Source: Gemmataceae bacterium
Lineage (GTDB): Bacteria; Planctomycetota; Planctomycetia; Gemmatales; Gemmataceae
DNA length: 46,228 nucleotides
Direction of reading: 5' to 3'
Assembly: GCA_009697105.1 (NCBI GenBank)
Contig: SIAQ01000027.1
Coordinates: 1-46,228 of the forward strand
Positions 8,380-17,013 of the stretch are shown here, piece by piece. The position numbers and the translations under genes were made by a program. Every line of letters begins with the position of its first letter. The stretch's first letter is position 1. Below the pieces are notes generated by a model that did not search any database, was not told the DNA's origin, and was given only the letters and a program-made list of their open reading frames with translations.

Positions 8380-9498
8380 CTATCCAACTGGGCCAATCGG
8401 TTCAACGCCGCGACGATAACGCAGGTAGACATCGTCGTCGCAGCGTTCGACGGCATCGAGTCGCAAGCGCGGGCAGTCGGCTATGCGGTCCAATCCCCGT
8501 CCGGCGATCGGCGATTTGGCGTCGCCCTGGCCGATCAGCAGCGGCGCGACGAAGACATGGGCCTCATCAACGGCGCCGGCGTCGAACAGCGAGCCGAGCA
8601 ACACGCCGCCGCCTTCCACCAGCACATTCGTACAGCCGCGCGAACCGAGCTCTTTCAGCAGTGCCAAAACATCGACACGTCCCGACACGTCCTGTCGAAG
8701 TTGGACAATTTCGCAGCCGGCGGTTCGCAAAGGATCGAGAGCGATGGCATTCGTCGCGCAGGTGGCAATCAACGTGGAGACCAATTTCGCGGTTTGCACG
8801 AGTTGCGACGTGACAGGGAGCCGCGCGTGCGTATCGACGACAACGCGCGTCGGCGTGCGTGGGCCGGGCGGTCGCGCGGTGAGGAGCGGGTCGTCGGCGA
8901 CTGCCGTGCCGACGCCGATGACGATGCCGTCCATGCATCCGCGCAGAGTGTGAACGCGTTGGCGTGAGGTTTCGCCGCTGATCCAGCGTGAATCGCCGAT
9001 GCGCGTCGCGATTTTTCCATCGAGCGTCATGGCCCATTTCGCATGGACCCAAGGCAAACCCGCGGCGAGGCGTTTGAGATACGGCGCGTTCTGCCGACGC
9101 GCCTCGGCTTCGCCGACGCCTAACTCGACACTCACACCGGCGGCTCGTAAGATCGCCGCGCCTTGGCCGGCGACTTTGGGAAAGGGATCCTGCAACGCGG
9201 CCACGACATGTGCAATGCCCGATCGCAGTACGGCGTCGGTGCACGGCGGCGTCTTCCCCTGATGGCAGCACGGCTCCAGCGTCACATAAAGCGTCGCGCC
9301 ACGTGCAGCCTCGCCAGCGTGCGCCAGCGCATTGACTTCGGCATGCGCCTGGCCAAACTGTTCATGCCAACCTTCGCCAACGCACACGCCGTCGCGCACC
9401 ACGATGGCCCCGACCAGCGGGTTCGGCTCGACGTAACCCCGCCCGCGCTCCGCGAGCGCGATCGCTCGGCTCATCCAGACTTCAGCGTCGTGCGTCAT
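8380..9498 (-). CDS. ribD: Bifunctional diaminohydroxyphosphoribosylaminopyrimidine deaminase/reductase
   Basis: RibD carries out the second and third steps of riboflavin synthesis from GTP: zinc-dependent deamination of the pyrimidine, then NADPH-dependent reduction of the ribosyl side chain. The 372 residues have both domains. The deaminase domain (1-145) has H52-A-E54 and the zinc loop PCCHQGKTPPC (C77, C86), with EPNPLVGAIVV before them. The reductase domain (about 146-365) has WAMTLDGKIATRIGDSRWIS, GIVIGVGTAVADDPLLTAR and LVEGGGVLLGSLFDAGAVDE. No other rib gene and no FMN riboswitch is visible nearby. The start ATG at 9498 gives the canonical N-terminus; the Shine-Dalgarno is weak. Confidence 0.96.
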   Translation of the reverse strand: MTHDAEVWMSRAIALAERGRGYVEPNPLVGAIVVRDGVCVGEGWHEQFGQAHAEVNALAHAGEAARGATLYVTLEPCCHQGKTPPCTDAVLRSGIAHVVAALQDPFPKVAGQGAAILRAAGVSVELGVGEAEARRQNAPYLKRLAAGLPWVHAKWAMTLDGKIATRIGDSRWISGETSRQRVHTLRGCMDGIVIGVGTAVADDPLLTARPPGPRTPTRVVVDTHARLPVTSQLVQTAKLVSTLIATCATNAIALDPLRTAGCEIVQLRQDVSGRVDVLALLKELGSRGCTNVLVEGGGVLLGSLFDAGAVDEAHVFVAPLLIGQGDAKSPIAGRGLDRIADCPRLRLDAVERCDDDVYLRYRRGVEPIGPVG

Positions 9499-9529
9499 GG
9501 CGTGTCCGGCTTGCTTGAATTACTCACCT

Positions 9530-9674
9530 AATCACAGAGACACAGAGAACACAGAGAAAATCAAGATAGGTAGAAAATACTATGAAAAACTATTCGCGAT
9601 CGAAACGCTGCCCGAACTCGTGATTCCCATTGCATTTCTCTGTGTTCTCTGTGTTCTCTGTGTCTCTGTGGTTA
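9530..9674. repeat. CACAGAGA-type inverted repeat upstream of ribD
   Basis: The left arm 9530-9559 (ATCACAGAGACACAGAGAAC...) and the right arm 9635-9674 (...TCTCTGTGTTCTCTGTG, then TCTCTGTGGTTA) are made of ACACAGAG words and can pair across a ~75-nt centre. The same word family is widespread in bacterial genomes as a dispersed repeat. Here it fills the gap between ribD and the sugar-kinase gene. Confidence 0.88.
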
Positions 9675-9684
9675 GTTTTTTTTG

Positions 9685-10635
9685 TTAAAGACGTTCAATC
9701 GTCAACGTGTTCTCACGCAGGAATTGATCGCATTCGGATCGTGTGAAGACGCCCGGCGTCGTGCCCACTGCGCGCACGCAGCTTGCGCCCAGGGCACTGG
9801 CGATGCGGAGACACTCCTCCGGTCCCTTGTTTTGCAGGAGTCCGCAGATGTAGCCGGCGTCGAACGCGTCCCCGCCGCCGCTGCCGTCTATGAATGGAAC
9901 CGAATAGGCACCCGCTCGCAGACGCAAATCGCCGCTCGCCAGTACCGAACCGCCGCCGCCCAGCGTAATCACGCACGTCGCCGCGCCCATGCGCAGAAAC
10001 GTCTCGGCCTGTTTGAGTGGATTGCTTTCGCCCAAGATGAGTTCGCCTTCGTCGCGATTCGGCAGGAACAGATCAACGTAAGGCAGCAATCGATCGAATC
10101 GGCTGCTACACTCGCTATTCGCCGGCACGACGATGTCGAGCACCGTCTTTACGCCCTTCGCCCGCGCTTTCGCAAAGAGCGTCGTGAGATCATCCTGGGT
10201 CACCGTCGGCATGAGCAGGTAGCCGCCGAGGTAGAGAATCTTGACCTTGTCGAGCAGCGAGAGCGAAATATCGGTGGCTTGAAATGCGGTATTGGCGCCG
10301 AACGTATGCACGAAACGCCGATCTTCACCCTTGACGTTGACGATGAGCGTTTGACTGGTGTCGAACCCGGGCGTCGACTGGATCGCGGAGACATCGACTT
10401 TGGCGTCGCGCAAAAAATCCGTCACAACACGGCCAAAGACATCGGCACCGACGCGCCCGGCGATGGCGACGCGCACGTCCATCTTTGCGAGGTCCACGGC
10501 CGCATTCGCTGCGCAACCGCCGATCGTCAGCAACATGCCATCTGTCGTCACCAGTTCGCCGGCGGCGGGCAGATGCGAAATCGGTTGGCAGACATGATCC
10601 GCGACAATGATCCCAGCACATAGAACTTCTGGCAT
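9685..10635 (-). CDS. PfkB-family carbohydrate kinase
   Basis: A ribokinase-like (PfkB) sugar kinase of 316 residues from the ATG at 10635. Family marks visible are the N-terminal substrate-binding glycines TIGGCAANAAVDLAKMDV, the central LPNRDEGELILG segment and VITLGGGGSV. The C-terminal ATP/anion-hole signature is DGSGGGDAFDAGYICGLL, in which the Asp of GGGDAF is the catalytic base. The sugar substrate cannot be read from sequence. The upstream ATG at 10695 would translate the flanking palindrome (GPRTKDYG), so it is not the real start. The start codon itself lies in the arm of that palindrome. No Shine-Dalgarno is evident. Confidence 0.88.
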   Translation of the reverse strand: MPEVLCAGIIVADHVCQPISHLPAAGELVTTDGMLLTIGGCAANAAVDLAKMDVRVAIAGRVGADVFGRVVTDFLRDAKVDVSAIQSTPGFDTSQTLIVNVKGEDRRFVHTFGANTAFQATDISLSLLDKVKILYLGGYLLMPTVTQDDLTTLFAKARAKGVKTVLDIVVPANSECSSRFDRLLPYVDLFLPNRDEGELILGESNPLKQAETFLRMGAATCVITLGGGGSVLASGDLRLRAGAYSVPFIDGSGGGDAFDAGYICGLLQNKGPEECLRIASALGASCVRAVGTTPGVFTRSECDQFLRENTLTIERL

Positions 10636-10729
10636 AAATCGTCCGTAGTCCTTGGTCCTTGGTCCGTAGTTCGTTGTACCCGGATTTCTTGCCACTGACT
10701 ACGGACTAAGGACCACGGACGCATTTATG
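10632..10729. repeat. Inverted repeat spanning a start and a stop codon (family H)
   Basis: The left arm (from 10632: GCATAAATCGTCCGTAGTCC) and the right arm (to 10729: GGACCACGGACGCATTTATG) pair with one bulge and one mismatch. On the minus strand the outer pairs include the kinase stop codon (10725-10727) and the PfkB start codon (10633-10635). The same GTCCGTAGTCC words recur at 17847-18162. Confidence 0.85.
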
Positions 10730-11570
10730 CTGCCCGCCGCATGCGTAGGGTGGCGATTTCATAGCGGATCAGTTCGTACACGAGCTTATCGGCGCGTGGT
10801 CGATCCTCCGGCTTGCGTGCCAACATCGCGTCGATGACTTCCGTCAAACCAGCTGGCGCATCGCGCACATGGTCTGTTAAGAGCTGCGGATTGTCGGAAC
10901 TGTGGCGGCGCATCGTCTCTATCTGATCGCCCTGGGGATAGGGCAATTGCCCGGTCAACAATTCAAACAACGTCACGCCGAGACTGAATACGTCGGATCG
11001 TGCTTCATCGGTCGGTTCCTCGCCGCACAACTCCGGTGCGAGATAGTTGGCGGTGCCGAGAACGTAGCCTTTTTCTTGAAAGGATGCGTTCTCGCCGGGC
11101 CGATGCGCGAAGCCAAGGTCGAGCAGCACGGCCTTGCCGGCATCGATAAGACGGATATTCTCGGGTTTCACGTCGGCGTGGATGAAGCCTTTGCGGTGCA
11201 GCGCCGCCAGCGCCTCTGCGGTTTGTCGGGCGATCCAGATGGCCGTCGGCATCGACACCTGGTAATCGCGCCGCAGCCGGCGCCGGAGTGATTCGCCCGG
11301 GAGAAAATCCATCACCAAGTAGTGCGGCGGCGTCATCACGTGGGCTTCACGCAGGCACACCAGGTGCGGATGCTTAACCGCCAGGCACGCTCGGGCCTCT
11401 CGCTGCAATAATTTTACCGCAACGGGTTGATCCTCCCAATCGGGCCGCAGAGTCTTCACCGCGCATGGCAAATCGCTTTGGCAATCTCGCGCGGAGTAAA
11501 CCGAAGTAATCACCCCGCCGCCGAGGCATGTCAACAGTTCGTACCCAGGTATTTTGGGGAGTGCCTTCAT
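10725..11570 (-). CDS. Small cytosolic serine/threonine protein kinase
   Basis: A Hanks-type kinase that is almost only the catalytic domain: 281 residues from the ATG at 11570. Visible are the P-loop LGGGVITSVY (16-25), the VAIK-type lysine in CAVKTL (K39), an HRD loop written HADVKPEN (catalytic D133, N138), DLG in place of DFG (151-153), LAPE (177-180) and DVFSLGVTLFELLTG. The change from HRD to HAD removes the arginine that normally responds to activation-loop phosphorylation, so the kinase may be constitutively active. No transmembrane helix, PASTA repeat or forkhead-associated domain is present. A longer start at 11642 is possible but adds an unconserved leader. The substrate is unknown. 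Confidence 0.88.
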   Translation of the reverse strand: MKALPKIPGYELLTCLGGGVITSVYSARDCQSDLPCAVKTLRPDWEDQPVAVKLLQREARACLAVKHPHLVCLREAHVMTPPHYLVMDFLPGESLRRRLRRDYQVSMPTAIWIARQTAEALAALHRKGFIHADVKPENIRLIDAGKAVLLDLGFAHRPGENASFQEKGYVLGTANYLAPELCGEEPTDEARSDVFSLGVTLFELLTGQLPYPQGDQIETMRRHSSDNPQLLTDHVRDAPAGLTEVIDAMLARKPEDRPRADKLVYELIRYEIATLRMRRAA

Positions 11571-12097
11571 GGCTTTACGCGGTTCCGTATCGAAGAGATG
11601 GGGTGACTCCGCAAACCACGTTATCGGCATTCGGATAGGCAAAGCTTGAGCGATACTTCGTACAGGTCGATCTGATATTATTCCTGGCTACGTGGAGTGA
11701 AGCTCTCGCGGTTGGATTCGATTTTCCGTCAACCGTGTCCTGCTGACGCCGGTCGATAATCTTTGCCGACTCTCCTTGCATGGTTCACTCCTGAACCACC
11801 GACGAGCAAACCGACGAGAATCAAGGATGATGCGCCCATCAAAAGCCGATTTTCCGTCGGAGGCTGAAGCGTAAGCGAGGCATTCAGGCCGCCTCGCTTA
11901 CGCTTCAGCCTCCGACGGAAAATCGGCTTTTGAGGGTGGCGTCTAGGATGAACTCAAAGACATGAACCCGCGCATATTCACGAACCTCCTCGATGAGATT
12001 GCGTTCCCAAGCGTAAGGCTGGGAACGAGGGAAAATCGACGATCGAAATACACCGTTGCTTACGCTTTCGGCTCCGACGTTTTGTCGGCATGAAGTT
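11571..12097. other. Gene gap of ~530 bp without a convincing gene
   Basis: Short frames here (for example 11575-11781, minus) show no recognisable protein and unusual composition. The gap holds a perfect 41-bp inverted repeat (11841-11931) and a short hairpin near 12005-12035 built from GTTCCCA...TGGGAAC. The minus-strand kinase promoter should lie in 11571-11840, but I see no convincing -35/-10 pair. Confidence 0.55.
11841..11931. repeat. Perfect 41-bp inverted repeat (family F)
   Basis: Arms 11841-11881 and 11891-11931 are exact reverse complements across a 9-nt loop (ATTCAGGCC). They begin AAAAGCCGATTTTCCGTCGG. A shorter relative with GTAAGCGACGGT arms is at 44201-44252, and a decayed copy may be at about 12050-12085. 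Confidence 0.95.
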
Positions 12098-12808
12098 TTA
12101 CGATACGGGTGTGATCGGTAAGCGAAGCGTGAATTTTGTTCCTTTGCCGAGTTCGCTCTGTACGTCGATTGTGCCGCCGTGCGCTGCGATGATCTTGCGC
12201 GTCGTTGGGAGGCCCAGCCCGGAACCGCCAGATTTGGATTTGGTTGAGTAGAACGGCTTGAAGATTTTCGTTAGCACTTCCGGCTCAATGCCCGTGCCGG
12301 TGTCGATCAGGCTGAGCGCGACTTGGCTGTTTTCAACCGTCGCCTGCAGGGTCAGCTCGCCGCCTTTGGGCATCGCCTGGGCGGCGTTAAGCATGAGATT
12401 CAAGAGCGCTTGTCGCATCATCTCGGTATTGAGCCTGAGCGTTGGCAGATCGGCGGGCAGAAAGGTTTTGATGTCGATATTCGTCGCCCGCGCCGTTGGC
12501 GTGAAGAAATCGACCATGTCTTCGATGAGCCTCGGCAGATCGGCGGGTTCGAGCGGCAGGTCCTTGATGCGTGCAAATCGCAAAAAATCGTTCGACAGAG
12601 CGACGAGCCGCTCACATTCCCCTTGAACTTTTTGCACGCGTGTCAACGCTCGGCGTTCGCGTTGGTTTTCGGGGTTTTGAAAATCTTCCGCCAGCAGCTG
12701 CAAGTTAAGATTGAGCGTGTTGAGGTGATTTTTGATTTCGTGAATAAAACCGCCCGCCAACTCCGCGAGGACGGCGTAGTCTTCAGTGGCGGGATGGGGC
12801 GCGGACAT
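12098..12808 (-). CDS. Orphan soluble histidine kinase
   Basis: A 236-residue two-component kinase consisting only of HisKA and HATPase_c. The H-box is GGFIHEIKNHLNTL (phospho-acceptor H23). The N-box is LLNLMLNAAQAM, followed by DTGTGIEPE (G1), FKPFYSTKSKSGGSGLGLP (F/G2) and the closing AHGGTIDVQSELGKGTKFTLRLP. No sensor, PAS or membrane segment is present, so the input must come from a partner protein. No response regulator is encoded next to it. The start MSAPHPATEDYAV (ATG 12808) is chosen because the longer frame reads through the palindrome at 12824-12891. The next gene upstream is pnp in the same direction. Confidence 0.9.
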   Translation of the reverse strand: MSAPHPATEDYAVLAELAGGFIHEIKNHLNTLNLNLQLLAEDFQNPENQRERRALTRVQKVQGECERLVALSNDFLRFARIKDLPLEPADLPRLIEDMVDFFTPTARATNIDIKTFLPADLPTLRLNTEMMRQALLNLMLNAAQAMPKGGELTLQATVENSQVALSLIDTGTGIEPEVLTKIFKPFYSTKSKSGGSGLGLPTTRKIIAAHGGTIDVQSELGKGTKFTLRLPITPVS

Positions 12809-12823
12809 GGAACGTACCGAAAA

Positions 12824-12891
12824 AGCCCCACCATGAGCGCAGCGATTGGTGGGGGTGCATCCCCAGGAATCGCTGCGCTCATCCTGGGGCT
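12824..12891. repeat. Intergenic palindrome, family K
   Basis: Arms 12824-12855 (AGCCCCACCATGAGCGCAGC...) and 12858-12891 (...GCTGCGCTCATCCTGGGGCT) pair imperfectly. The right-arm words recur at 45917-45948. The element separates pnp from the histidine kinase. Confidence 0.8.
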
Positions 12892-12905
12892 TAAGGAATG
12901 CCGAC

Positions 12906-15068
12906 CTAGCGCCGATCGCCACGCGGGCGATCGCCTTGGGGCGGACGGTCACCGCCGCTTGGTGCGGCCGGGTCGAGGCCTTTGGCCTCGCGAATCAACA
13001 CTTTGCGCGACAGCTTCACGCGGTCTTGATCGTCGATGGCGATGACCTTGACCTTAAGGATGTCGCCGACTTTGCAGACGGCATCGACGCGATCCAGGTA
13101 TTTGTCATCCAGTTCACTGATATGGCACAAGCCATCGCGACCCGGCAGGATTTCGATGAACGCGCCAAAGTCCTTGATCGAAGTCACTCGGCCTTCGTAG
13201 ACTTTGCCGACCTTCACCTCTTCGCAGAGCGATTCGACGCGGCGTTTGGCGGCCTCGGCGCCTTCGCCGTTGGCGTGCGAGATTTCGACGGTTCCGTCTT
13301 CGCGAACGTCGATCTTGGCACCCGTAATTTCCTGCATGCCGCGGATCGTTTTGCCGCCCGGGCCAATCAATAGGCCGATCTTTTCCGGATGGATCTTGGT
13401 GACGAGCATGCGCGGAGCGTGCTTGCTCGTGTCGGGTCGTGGGAAGCGGAGCGTCGAGACAATCGCCCGGAGAATTTCCCGGCGAGCATCGCGGGCCTGG
13501 TCGAGCGTGGCGCGGATGATTTCTTCGTTGATGCCGTCGATCTTGAGATCGAGTTGGATGCCGGTGATGCCGCGAACCGTGCCGGCGACCTTGAAGTCCA
13601 TGTCGCCGAAATGATCTTCGTCGCCCATGATGTCGGTAAGCAGAGTCCAGCCGGATGGCTCCTTGACGAGTCCGATGGAGATGCCGGCGACGGGATCGCT
13701 GATGGGAACTCCGGCGTCCATGAGGGCCAGCGTACCGCCGCACACCGAGGCCATGCTGCTAGAGCCGTTCGATTCCGTGATATCGGAGACGAGGCGGATG
13801 GTGTAGGGAAACTTTTCTGAAGGCGGAATGACAGGTTTGAGGCTGCGTTCGGCTAACGCCCCATGGCCGATTTCGCGTCGTCCGGGGCCACGCATCGGCT
13901 TGCATTCGCCGACGCTGAATGGCGGGAAGTTGTAATCGAGCATGAACTTCTTGGAAACCTCGTCGGCCAAGCCATCGACGCGTTGTTCGTCGGCGGAAGT
14001 GCCGAGGACAATCGTAACGAGTGCTTGCGTTTCGCCGCGAGTGAAGAGCGCGGATCCGTGCACGCGGGGCAGAACGCCGACTTCGCAGGCGAGGGCGCGA
14101 ATTTCCTTGTTGGTGCGTCCGTCGATGCGTTTGCCTTCGAGAATGAGCGAGCGGACGATCTGTTCTTCGAGCCAATCAATTGCTTGGGCAACTTGCTCCG
14201 GGGCGAATTGGCCCGTGCCTTCCGCAGGCACAAACGCGGCGAGGATGCGGTCGCGCAAAGCGCTGATGGCATCAGCGCGGGCGGCCTTGCCTTTGGTCTG
14301 TTTCAATTCGCGGAATTCGGCACCGAACTTTGCTTTCACGGCTTCCTTGGCGGGATTTACCGGCGCGGGGGCCGGTGCTTCCTTGACGCCAAGTCCCGCT
14401 TTGGTGCGGAATTCCTCAATCAGGTCGATGAGCTTGCGAATTTCGCCGTGGGCGAGCATAATCGCCTGGGCCATCGTTTCTTCGGGCATTTCGCGAGAGA
14501 AGCCTTCGATCATGGTGACGGCATCGCGGGTGCCGGAGACGATGAGGTCGAGATCGCTTTGCTCCATCTGCGTGGCGGTCGGCATGACGACGAATTCCGT
14601 GCCGATGCGACCTATGCGAACGGAACCGGTGCGTTTCAGGAACGGAATCTGCGAAAGGTGCAACGCCGCGCTGGCACCGATCATGCACAGGATGTCGGGA
14701 TCGTTCTCCTTGTCATAGGAGAGCGGCGAGCAGATGATCTGAACTTCGTTGAGATAGTTGGACGGAAAAAGCGGACGAATGGGACGGTCGATGAGGCGCG
14801 ATGTCAGGATTTCCTTGGTGGTCGGACGTCCTTCGCGTTTGATGAAGCCGCCGGGGAATTTGCCCGCAGCATAGGTTTTCTCGCGGTAATCGACGGTGAG
14901 GGGGAAGAAGTCGCGCCCTTGGATGGGGCTGCCCTCACACACCGTGGTGATGGTCCAGGTTTCGCCGAGGCCGACGATGACCGCACCATGCGCCTGTTTG
15001 GCGATTTTACCGGTTTCGAGGAATAGTTTTTGGCCGCCTAGCTGAATTTCTACACGACAGACCTGCAC
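12906..15068 (-). CDS. pnp: Polyribonucleotide nucleotidyltransferase (PNPase)
   Basis: PNPase degrades RNA 3'-to-5' by phosphorolysis and can add tails in reverse; it forms a trimeric ring in the cytoplasm. The 720 residues contain two RNase PH domains (the first from VEIQLGGQKLFLETGKIAKQ; the second with SALFTRGETQALVTIVLG and a DIMGDEDHFGDMDFKVAG active-site segment). A KH domain (KIGLLIGPGGKTIRGMQE) and an S1 domain (YEGRVTSIKDFGAFIEILPG...HISELDD) follow, with a short Arg/Gly/Asp-rich tail. No ATG fits the family start. The GTG at 15068 does, with AAGAGG just upstream; the ATG at 15170 would add 34 hydrophobic residues not seen in the family. It follows rpsO, the classical rpsO-pnp order. 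Confidence 0.97.
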   Translation of the reverse strand: MQVCRVEIQLGGQKLFLETGKIAKQAHGAVIVGLGETWTITTVCEGSPIQGRDFFPLTVDYREKTYAAGKFPGGFIKREGRPTTKEILTSRLIDRPIRPLFPSNYLNEVQIICSPLSYDKENDPDILCMIGASAALHLSQIPFLKRTGSVRIGRIGTEFVVMPTATQMEQSDLDLIVSGTRDAVTMIEGFSREMPEETMAQAIMLAHGEIRKLIDLIEEFRTKAGLGVKEAPAPAPVNPAKEAVKAKFGAEFRELKQTKGKAARADAISALRDRILAAFVPAEGTGQFAPEQVAQAIDWLEEQIVRSLILEGKRIDGRTNKEIRALACEVGVLPRVHGSALFTRGETQALVTIVLGTSADEQRVDGLADEVSKKFMLDYNFPPFSVGECKPMRGPGRREIGHGALAERSLKPVIPPSEKFPYTIRLVSDITESNGSSSMASVCGGTLALMDAGVPISDPVAGISIGLVKEPSGWTLLTDIMGDEDHFGDMDFKVAGTVRGITGIQLDLKIDGINEEIIRATLDQARDARREILRAIVSTLRFPRPDTSKHAPRMLVTKIHPEKIGLLIGPGGKTIRGMQEITGAKIDVREDGTVEISHANGEGAEAAKRRVESLCEEVKVGKVYEGRVTSIKDFGAFIEILPGRDGLCHISELDDKYLDRVDAVCKVGDILKVKVIAIDDQDRVKLSRKVLIREAKGLDPAAPSGGDRPPQGDRPRGDRR

Positions 15069-15172
15069 GGAGTACCTCTTGCTTAGATCGGCAGGAAAGT
15101 CGAAGCGGAATCGGCTGGTCAGAGCGAGGATCGCGAAAAAAATCAAGTAGCTGACGGATGTCAGCTGCACGA

Positions 15173-15442
15173 TTATTTTCGCAGGCCGAGTTTACTGATG
15201 ACAACCAGGTAGCGATTACGATCGGTGTTGCGCAGATAGCTGAGCAATCCAGATCGTTTGCTGACCATCATCAACAAGCCGCGCCGGCTCGCGTGGTCTT
15301 TTTTGTGCGTGCGCAAATGCCCGGTCAGATACGTGATACGTTCCGTGAGCAATGCGATTTGCACCTCGGGCGAGCCGGTGTCGTCGGCCTTGCGCCGATA
15401 AGTGTCAATCAATTCCGTTTTGCGGTCTTTAGTGATTGCCAT
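15173..15442 (-). CDS. rpsO: Ribosomal protein S15
   Basis: S15 binds the central domain of 16S rRNA early in 30S assembly. The ATG at 15442 gives exactly 89 residues, the family length, starting [20 protein letters not shown]. Conserved segments are [35 protein letters not shown] and [11 protein letters not shown] good Shine-Dalgarno (GTGAGGA) precedes it. A start at 15457 would add five unconserved residues. It is probably transcribed with pnp, 104 nt downstream, and S15 autoregulation of its own mRNA is known in other bacteria. Confidence 0.97.
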   Translation of the reverse strand: MAITKDRKTELIDTYRRKADDTGSPEVQIALLTERITYLTGHLRTHKKDHASRRGLLMMVSKRSGLLSYLRNTDRNRYLVVISKLGLRK

Positions 15443-15525
15443 ATCGGTCCTCACCAACCTCCATCGCCAACGACTCTACTGCCTTGGACAAACTGTGATA
15501 TCAATTTTACACTATCGTCCAGACT

Positions 15526-15554
15526 AATCTACGAACCGTTGGAAGGATTGCCAA
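15526..15554 (-). promoter_or_regulatory. Candidate promoter for rpsO-pnp
   Basis: On the minus strand TTGGCA (15554-15549) and TAGATT (15531-15526) are separated by 17 bp, close to a sigma-70 consensus. They lie about 85 nt before the rpsO start. This is a pattern match only. Confidence 0.35.
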
Positions 15555-15738
15555 GTAGCTTGTGATGTTTTGTTTTCCCCAAACGAACATTCGTATGGGA
15601 AGCGTGTTTTATACCACGATGCGGAGAGGTTGGCAAGGCCTCCGGCTGCAATCTTTTCAATTAAGCCCAGAGGTGAGGGGCTCCGAATCTCTGGGATCAT
15701 TCCAAGCATTATGCTGCACGCAGGTCGGTTTGAATGAC

Positions 15739-15797
15739 CCGAGCCTTAATCGCCAGCGAAGGGCACCAAGCGGCCCGTCGCTGGCGCTCGGGCTCGG
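15739..15797. repeat. Palindromic element, family B, at the edge of a pseudogene
   Basis: Arms 15739-15763 (CCGAGCCTTAATCGCCAGCG...) and 15774-15797 (CCCGTCGCTGGCGCTCGGGC...) pair with a few mismatches. It is a degenerate copy of the perfect element at 34056-34115. It lies about 40 bp before the point where the downstream pseudogene loses its N-terminal domain. Confidence 0.82.
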
Positions 15798-15837
15798 AAA
15801 AAACGACAATCTTTCTCGCGTGTGGTATGTCCGCAAG

Positions 15838-16791
15838 GGTTCAGATTACCTCACCCGCCGGTACAACCCGCAACGTCGTCGGGAAAATCCTCAGAGAGTC
15901 CGGCCTCGAACCAGGGCGGAATTTCGATCTCGCTTACTGCCCCGAACGCGTTCTCCCGGGCAATACTGTCGCCGAACTCATGAACAACGACCGCATCCTC
16001 GGTGGCGTCACTCCGCAGTCCGCCAAACGTGCCCAGGAGATGTATCAACGCTTCTGTCAAGGAAGACCACGCTCATCGACGATCGCACGGCTGAGATGTG
16101 CAAGCTCATGGAAAACACCTATCGCGACGTGAACATCGCGCTCGCCAACGTATTCGCCCGCATCGCCGAGGACGCGGGCATCGACGTTTGGGAAGCGATC
16201 GATCTCGCCAATCTCCATCCGCGCGTCAAGATTCTCAAGCCGGGGCCGGGCGTCGGCGGGCATTGTATCCCCGTCGATCCATGGTACCTGGTGCAAGCCT
16301 ATCCGCAGCACACCGCCCTTCTGCGTTGCGCCCGCGAAATCAACGATGGGCAAGACGCACGCTTTCTCGAACAACTTCAAGCATCGGGTCAGTTGAAGGC
16401 TGGTCAAAAACTCGCGATTCTCGGCGCGGCATACAAAGCCGACATTGACGATGCCCGCGAAAGTCCGGCCGGTTTGCTGGTCGAAGCGGCAAAGAAGCAA
16501 GGCATCGAAACCGCCGTCCACGATCTACTTGTCAAGGCGGGCAACCATCACGGCCTGACCGTCAGCAATGACATGCCCGCCGTGCTCAAAGGCGCCGCCG
16601 CCGCAGCGCTGCTCGTCGAACATCGTGCGTATCGTTCGCTGTCTGCCAAGTTCTTCAGTGACCACATGGCCGGCCGACTCGTCGGCGACTCGCGCTATTG
16701 GCTCAACCATGCCTCGCTACGCTGGTCGGGCTTCACCGTAGTCGTGCTTGGCCAAAGCCCGGAGGCACAGACGCGAATGGCGCAGACTTAA
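15838..16791 (+). pseudogene. UDP-N-acetyl-D-mannosamine dehydrogenase remnant (wecC-like)
   Basis: The intact enzyme oxidises a UDP-sugar to its uronate for surface polysaccharides. Recognisable sequence starts only at VQITSPAGTTRNVVGKILRE (15838 on). The NAD-binding Rossmann domain, roughly the first 100 residues, is gone. The frame then reads LAYCPERVLPGNTVAELMNN, DRILGGVTP and MYQRFCQG. One base is missing near 16060-16064. The next frame picks up KTTLIDDRTAEMCKLMENT, YRDVNIALANVFARIAED and the substrate-binding GPGVGGHCIPVDPWYLV, to a nearly normal C-terminus (LGAAYKADIDDARESPA...SGFTVVVLG). N-terminal deletion plus frameshift means no function is expected. A palindromic element lies directly upstream of the break. 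Confidence 0.88.
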
Positions 16792-16804
16792 CAGGCTCCT
16801 CTGG

Positions 16805-16864
16805 TTTCCGCTTGTGGCTTGGCGCTCGGAAAATCCCGTGCGACCGCTAAGCCACAGGCGGAAA
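16805..16864. repeat. Intergenic palindrome, family C
   Basis: Arms 16805-16829 (TTTCCGCTTGTGGCTTGGCG...) and 16844-16864 (CCGCTAAGCCACAGGCGGAAA) pair around a 14-nt loop, just after the pseudogene. It is a diverged copy of 3715-3770. Confidence 0.85.
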
Positions 16865-17013
16865 CTAGACAGGGTCGTTGGCCCAATCGCTACAATCGGC
16901 AAAGTTTAACACCGGGTGGGGACAATTAGACTGAAAACATGGCTTTGCGCTAACGTTCCGCGTTTTCCGCGACCTACAATCGTAGTGAAGAAACCGAAGG
17001 TTGGAGGTGCGCT

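Noticed and set aside
9530-9674. CACAGAGA repeats as a possible CRISPR array
   Set aside because: The arms are short inverted words without regular spacers, and no cas gene is near.
13863-15026. Long plus-strand frame opposite pnp
   Set aside because: The sequence is low-complexity and lacks domains; pnp on the minus strand explains the region. Similar shadows oppose nuoD (24396-25682) and the repeat protein (5216-6199).
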